Assembly: GCF_003751225.1 (NCBI RefSeq)
Contig: NZ_RJKE01000001.1
Location: 6,820,001-6,884,000 of the forward strand
Length of the DNA: 64,000 nt
Direction of reading: 5' to 3'
DNA from: Actinocorallia herbida
GTDB lineage: Bacteria > Actinomycetota > Actinomycetes > Streptosporangiales > Streptosporangiaceae
Part shown: positions 60,484-64,000 of the stretch, in pieces
Numbering within the stretch: position 1 is the first letter of the stretch
Layout: the number at the start of each line of letters is the position of its first letter
Program-made: the position numbers and the translations under genes
Notes under the pieces: model-generated
The model's database searches: none
What the model was told of the DNA's origin: nothing
Seen by the model: the letters and a program-made list of their open reading frames with translations, nothing else

Positions 60484-61305
60484 TCAGTGGGTGACGACCG
60501 CGACGGGGCAGTCCGCGTGGTGCAGCACCGCGCCGCTCACCGACCCCAGGTAGGGCCGCATGTCCGTGCGGCGGCCGGGCCCGATGACGAGCAGGTCGGC
60601 CGACCTCGACTCCTCCAGCAACGCGCTCTGCGGCTCCTCGAAGTGCAGGACGGGCACCGCCCGCACCAGCGGGTACCGCTCCCGCCATGGCGCGAGCAGC
60701 CCCTCCAGGACCTCCAGCGGGTCGGCGGCGCCGTCGTCGTCGCGCGGCGGCCTCGCCCGCACCACCCGCAGCACGGTCCCGGCGCGGTCGGCGGCCGCGA
60801 AGCCGTAGGCGAGCTCCTCGGCCTCGCCCTGCCTCCCCGGCGACAGGCCGACGACCACCGCGCCCCGCGCCCCCGTGTCGTGGCCCCGGACCAGGACGAC
60901 GGGCCGCGCGGTGTGCCCGGCCACGCCGAGGCTCGTCGTGCCGAGCAGCAGGAACTCCGAGACCCGGCCCGCGCCGCGGTGCCCCAGCACGAGCACGTCC
61001 CCGAGGTCGGCGGCCGCGCGCAGCGCCGGGATCGCGGGCCCGTCGAGCAGTTCGGTCTCGACGGGCAGGCCCCGCCCGGCGACCATCGCGGCGGCGGCCC
61101 GCAGCACGAGGTCGCGCTCGCGTCCCGCGGCATCGCGGGCCGGCGGCTCCCGGGTCGGCCAAGGCGCCCACGGGTCCCAGGCGCGCAGCACGCGCAGTCT
61201 GCTCCCCCGCCGCGCCGCCTCCCCCGCGGCCCACCGCACCGCGTTCGCCGCCACCGCCGACCCGTCGGTCCCGACGAGTACCACCCCGTCCCGTTTATCC
61301 CCCAT
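60484..61305 (-). CDS. Universal stress protein with tandem Usp domains
   Basis: A 273-aa protein of two UspA-like domains: one at about 5-140 (GVVLVGTDGSAVAANAVRWAAGEA ... VLVLGHRGAGRVSEFLLLGTTSLGVAGHTARPVVLV) and a second at about 148-270 (GAVVVGLSPG ... LLVIGPGRRTDMRPYLGSVSGAVLHHADCPVAVV). The G-x2-G-x9-G-S/T nucleotide loop is well kept in domain one. Such proteins bind ATP and aid survival in stress, including hypoxia in actinobacteria. The ATG lies at the end of a run of G. Confidence 0.92.
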   Translation of the reverse strand: MGDKRDGVVLVGTDGSAVAANAVRWAAGEAARRGSRLRVLRAWDPWAPWPTREPPARDAAGRERDLVLRAAAAMVAGRGLPVETELLDGPAIPALRAAADLGDVLVLGHRGAGRVSEFLLLGTTSLGVAGHTARPVVLVRGHDTGARGAVVVGLSPGRQGEAEELAYGFAAADRAGTVLRVVRARPPRDDDGAADPLEVLEGLLAPWRERYPLVRAVPVLHFEEPQSALLEESRSADLLVIGPGRRTDMRPYLGSVSGAVLHHADCPVAVVTH

Positions 61306-61468
61306 ATCCCGCCCATGCCCATCCGTCCGCCCCCGAACACCCGCCGCCCCTCGGCCGAGGACCTGCGCCGCCCCGCGCGGCAGGACCCCGTCCCCCGCGT
61401 GCGCCGCCGTAGCCTCCATCCTCAGGAGCACCGACCCGCACGCCCGCCGACCCTCTGGAGGCCGCCCG

Positions 61469-61993
61469 ATGACCCACCCCCACGACACCGAGATCCTCGA
61501 CCTCGTCGACGGCCGGGACACGGTGATCCGGCAGATCGCCCGCAGCGACTTCCCGCGCTGGGAGGGCCGAGGCCACCTGCGCGTCGTGGACTGCTTCCTC
61601 CGCAACGACCGCGGCGAACTGTGGATCCCACGCCGCGCCCTCGACAAGAGGCTCGCCCCCGGCGGCCTCGACTACAGCGTCGGCGAGCACGTCCTCAGCG
61701 GCGAGGACTACCCCGCCGCCGCGGTCCGCGGCTTCGCCGAGGAACTGAACCTCACCGTCACCCCCGCCGACCTCACCTACCTGGCCAAGATCCCCCCGGC
61801 CCCCGGCAAGCCCTTCTTCCAGGCCCTCTACCTTCTGGCCACCGACACCGCCCCCCGCTACAACCCGGCGGACTTCACCGGGTTCACCTGGCTGACGCCC
61901 GAAGACCTGCTGACCCGCATCGAACGCGGCGACCCGGCGAAGCCGAGCCTCGCCGCGACGGTCCGGCACCTCCTCCACCTCACCCGGCCCTGA
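61469..61993 (+). CDS. NUDIX hydrolase
   Basis: A 174-aa Nudix protein. The Nudix box reads GEHVLSGEDYPAAAVRGFAEEL (about 73-94): the ExxxxxxxR...EE core is intact but the first Gly is displaced by one position and the Arg-Glu pair reads Arg-Gly, a modest degeneracy. The N-terminal RQIARSDFPRW and VDCFLRNDRGELWIPRRALDKRL match the isopentenyl-diphosphate-isomerase-like branch. Substrate unknown. CTGGAGG precedes the ATG. It converges with the YbhN-like gene. Confidence 0.88.
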   Translation: MTHPHDTEILDLVDGRDTVIRQIARSDFPRWEGRGHLRVVDCFLRNDRGELWIPRRALDKRLAPGGLDYSVGEHVLSGEDYPAAAVRGFAEELNLTVTPADLTYLAKIPPAPGKPFFQALYLLATDTAPRYNPADFTGFTWLTPEDLLTRIERGDPAKPSLAATVRHLLHLTRP

Positions 61994-62014
61994 CCCGCCG
62001 CCAGGACCCGTTCC

Positions 62015-62049
62015 CGCGCCCGGAGCCCTCCCCTCAGGCTCCGGGCGCG
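62015..62049. terminator. 13-bp perfect hairpin between convergent genes
   Basis: CGCGCCCGGAGCC (62015-62027) pairs with GGCTCCGGGCGCG (62037-62049) around 9 nt. The right arm includes the last codons of the YbhN-like gene. Likely bidirectional terminator without T-tract. Confidence 0.65.
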
Positions 62050-63383
62050 CCTGGGCGGGGCGCGGTCCGATGGGCCGCCCAGAACAGCAGCCCGACCGGG
62101 AGCAGCAGCCAGCACGACAGCAGCCGGTAGACGAGGACGGCGGCGGCCGCCGGGGCCGCCGCGACCCCCACGGTGGTGAAGGCGAGCAGCAGCGCACCCT
62201 CGATGACGCCGATGCCGCCCGGCGTCGTCGGGATCTGCCGGGCGAACTGGACGCCAAGGTAAGCGCCGGCCATGGCCGGCACCGACACCTCGAGCCCGAG
62301 CGCCCGCACCGCGGCCACCAGGCAGGCCAGATCCGCCAGCCAGTTGAGCACGGCGAGGGCCAGCACACCCCCGCTCCGCGCCGCCCCGACCGTCCGAGCC
62401 TGCCCCGCCGCCCCCCGCACCGCCCCCGCCGCCCGCCGCACCATCCCCTTCACCCACTCCCGCGCGCCCGGCCCCGCCTCCGCCTCCGCAGCCGAGCGCT
62501 CATCCGGTGCCCTGTGCGGCGCGGGCGGGCGCGCCGCCAGGGGGAGGAAGGCGACGACGGCCACCACGGCGAGCAGCGCGACCGCGACGGGCACCGGCCA
62601 TGGTGCGAAGGCCCACACGGCCGCGCTTCCCGCGTAGAGCACCGCGAGGCCCGCGGTCGACGCGGCGGCCGAAAGGGTCATCGCGGCCAACGCGACGTCC
62701 TGTTCCGCCCCGCGCCCCCGGAACTGCCGGAACGCGTAACCCGCCGAGACCACCGATCCCGCGGGCAGCGCGATCGCCATCGCCGTCCGCGCATAGGCGA
62801 GCCCGACCGCCCACCGCACCGGCGCCCGCACCCCGAACACCGCGAGCAGCCTCCGCTGCTGCAACCCGAACGCGGCCACCGACCCCACCTGGAAGCCCAC
62901 CGCGGCGACCAGCCACGCCGGCTCGGCCTTTCGAAGCGCCGCCCAGGTCGCCCCCGCGCCAGGCAGGCTTCCCCGCAAGAGCATCCATGCCACCACCACG
63001 CTCCCCAGCAGCCCCACCCCCCGCAGAACCCGCCGCCCGACCCCCTGCCGCGCCCTCTCCCAGATCTCCCGCAGTACACCGAGCCGCGCTCCCCGCGCAC
63101 CGGTCCCACCCGCCGCGCCGCCCGTCTCCGCCGGGCCGACCCGTCCCGGACCCCGGGCGGCCGGCACCGACAGGCCGCCGCGCCCGTCACCGCCGCGCCC
63201 GCCTTCGCGCGCTTCGCCGCGCCCGTCGGCTCGGGCGGCATCGTCCCGCGCGCCGTCCCGGGCTTCGGCTCGGGCCTGCAGGCGGGCGCAGGCGTGGGCG
63301 GCCGGGAACCGGCGGGGGGCGGCGGCCGGGCGGGGCCGTGCCCGTGGACGGAGTCGCACGTTCGTCTTGCTCCTGTCTCCCAT
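62034..63383 (-). CDS. YbhN/LPG synthase-type (UPF0104) membrane protein
   Basis: A 449-aa membrane protein of the lysylphosphatidylglycerol synthase TM/YbhN family, which transfers or flips lipid-linked groups. About eight membrane segments from residue 105 on (VVVAWMLLRGSLPG, FGLQQRRLLAVF, YARTAMAIALPAGSVVSAGYAFRQFRG and others), and the typical FARQIPTTPGGIGVIEGALLLAF near residue 390. The first ~95 residues are Arg/Ala/Gly-rich and of low complexity; no in-frame start after them was evident, so the true N-terminus is uncertain. Confidence 0.82.
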   Translation of the reverse strand: MGDRSKTNVRLRPRARPRPAAAPRRFPAAHACARLQARAEARDGARDDAARADGRGEAREGGRGGDGRGGLSVPAARGPGRVGPAETGGAAGGTGARGARLGVLREIWERARQGVGRRVLRGVGLLGSVVVAWMLLRGSLPGAGATWAALRKAEPAWLVAAVGFQVGSVAAFGLQQRRLLAVFGVRAPVRWAVGLAYARTAMAIALPAGSVVSAGYAFRQFRGRGAEQDVALAAMTLSAAASTAGLAVLYAGSAAVWAFAPWPVPVAVALLAVVAVVAFLPLAARPPAPHRAPDERSAAEAEAGPGAREWVKGMVRRAAGAVRGAAGQARTVGAARSGGVLALAVLNWLADLACLVAAVRALGLEVSVPAMAGAYLGVQFARQIPTTPGGIGVIEGALLLAFTTVGVAAAPAAAAVLVYRLLSCWLLLPVGLLFWAAHRTAPRPGAPGA

Positions 63384-63406
63384 CCCGCGAAGATCGCGGC
63401 GGCGCT

Positions 63407-63446
63407 TAAGAGGGACCGGGGGGCCCGGTTAAGAGACGGGTAAGAG
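63407..63446 (-). repeat. Three direct repeats CTCTTA (response-regulator-like spacing)
   Basis: On the minus strand CTCTTA occurs at 63446-63441, 63435-63430 and 63412-63407, with starts 11 and 23 bp apart, just before the YbhN-like gene and partly inside the histidine kinase 3' end. OmpR-type regulators bind direct repeats about 11 bp apart. The match is short and may be chance. Confidence 0.3.
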
Positions 63447-64000
63447 ATCGGGGTGGGGCGGGAGGCACGGCAGGTGGACCGTCACCACGGTGCCGTTCGG
63501 GCTGTTCGGCCCGGCGGTGACGGTGCCGCCGTGCTGCGCGGTGGTCTGCGCGACGATGGCGAGGCCGAGGCCCGAGCCGGGGGTGCCGCGGGCGGCCGGA
63601 GCCCGGTAGAACCTGTCGAACACATGGGGCAGATCGCCGGGGTCGATGCCCGGACCGCCGTCCGCGACCGTCAGGACGCCGAGACCGGGGCCCTCGGCCC
63701 TGAGGCGGGTGTGCACCTCCCCGCCCGGCGGGCTCCACTTGGCCGCGTTGTCCAGCACGTTCAGCACCATCCGCTCCAGCTCGCCGGGGCGGCCCTCCAC
63801 CTGCACCGGCCAGAGGTCGGTGCGGAACGAGACCGCCGGCGCGCGGATGCGCACCCTGGCGATCGCGGTCTCGACCACCTCGGCGAGGTCGAGCGGTTCC
63901 GGCGCTTCGCGGGCCGCCTCCTCGCGGGCCAGTTCGACCAGCTCGGCGGTCAACGTGGTGAGCTCGACGATCTGGGCGTCGAGGTCGCACAGGAGCTGCG
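63429..64000 (-). CDS. Sensor histidine kinase (C-terminal part)
   Basis: The C-terminal 190 residues of a histidine kinase; the N-terminus lies beyond the right edge. The start of the visible part (LCDLDAQIVELTTLTAELVELAREEAA) is the end of the HisKA dimerisation helix, followed by the HATPase domain: N box NVLDNAAKWSPPGG, G1 VADGGPGIDP, F box FDRFYRA and G2 GSGLGLAIV, with the last residues DLLPVS. The layout resembles MprB/BaeS-type kinases. The partner response regulator would be further right. The YbhN-like gene follows after 45 bp and may be cotranscribed. Confidence 0.9.
   Translation of the reverse strand, partial: QLLCDLDAQIVELTTLTAELVELAREEAAREAPEPLDLAEVVETAIARVRIRAPAVSFRTDLWPVQVEGRPGELERMVLNVLDNAAKWSPPGGEVHTRLRAEGPGLGVLTVADGGPGIDPGDLPHVFDRFYRAPAARGTPGSGLGLAIVAQTTAQHGGTVTAGPNSPNGTVVTVHLPCLPPHPDLLPVS

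Overview
The window is a GC-rich (roughly 70% or more) chromosomal segment of an actinomycete. The gene content fits a Streptosporangiales-type genome (for example the Actinomadura/Actinocorallia group), but no rRNA or other species marker is present, so the genus is inference. Supporting signs are a proteasome beta subunit, an F420-dependent LLM-class oxidoreductase, actinobacterial ferredoxin-NADP reductases, a TnpB-related element of the large actinobacterial type, many TetR regulators, ATGA stop/start overlaps, and repeated leaderless starts (a TANNNT box 6-8 nt before ATG/GTG). I saw no tRNA, rRNA, CRISPR array, prophage or replication origin. Codon periodicity makes almost every real gene cast long false reading frames on the other strand; these were left out.

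Layout. 0-3 kb: PadR regulator plus ABC ATPase plus FtsX-like permease (minus strand, cut at the left edge). 3-6.1 kb: a sulfur/persulfide cluster on the minus strand (CstR-like repressor, metallo-beta-lactamase/rhodanese protein, rhodanese-DUF2892 protein, TauE-type exporter) with two near-identical ATACCCC-GGGGTAT operators. 6.2-9 kb: TetR plus MMPL transporter. 9-11.4 kb: VOC protein, then a membrane protein plus PrsW-type intramembrane protease behind a 9-bp inverted repeat. 11.4-16 kb: a Tat-exported amidase translationally coupled to an unknown 105-aa protein, an orphan sugar-type ABC ATPase, and a PfkB kinase. 16-20 kb: a secreted glycerophosphodiester phosphodiesterase, a solitary proteasome beta subunit (PrcB) with no alpha partner, and a three-gene set of two Roadblock/LC7 proteins and a PATAN/DUF4388-like protein. 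20-27 kb: SRPBCC protein, CrtI-like oxidoreductase, membrane proteins, SHOCT protein, serine hydrolase, 2-oxoglutarate-type oxygenase.

27.6-31 kb: a small conserved protein behind a perfect 9-1-9 Fur/Zur-like palindrome, followed by a complete P450 system (3Fe-4S-type ferredoxin, FAD ferredoxin reductase, P450). 31-39 kb: secreted M14 carboxypeptidase, phosphotransferase, secreted endonuclease/exonuclease/phosphatase-fold protein, Tat-exported GH106-like glycosidase with a LacI-type operator. 39-46 kb: VOC protein, YdjM-type membrane protein, methyltransferase, DJ-1/PfpI protein, a TetR/membrane-protein divergon with duplicated operators, and gnd. 46-51.4 kb: a 7Fe-ferredoxin/NADP-reductase fusion with an AurF-type diiron N-oxygenase and a divergent TetR, then a phosphoribosyltransferase-hydrolase fusion and a DUF2071 protein. 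51-57.5 kb: methyltransferase, F420-dependent oxidoreductase, MarR, TetR, TRIC-type channel, MFS transporter, GlxA-type AraC regulator. 57.5-59.4 kb: a decayed, frameshifted TnpB-related element with structured 3' flank. 59.4-64 kb: VOC protein plus TetR, tandem universal stress protein, Nudix protein, YbhN/LPG-synthase-type membrane protein, and a histidine kinase cut by the right edge.

The window reads as accessory/housekeeping chromosome rather than one large cluster. The genes that plausibly work together are the CstR sulfur operon, the P450-ferredoxin-reductase set, the diiron oxygenase-reductase pair, the Roadblock/PATAN set (possibly with PrcB), and the regulator/transporter pairs. Several convergent gene pairs end in long perfect hairpins without a U-tract. 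Functional calls rest on recognising motifs by eye; no database search was possible.
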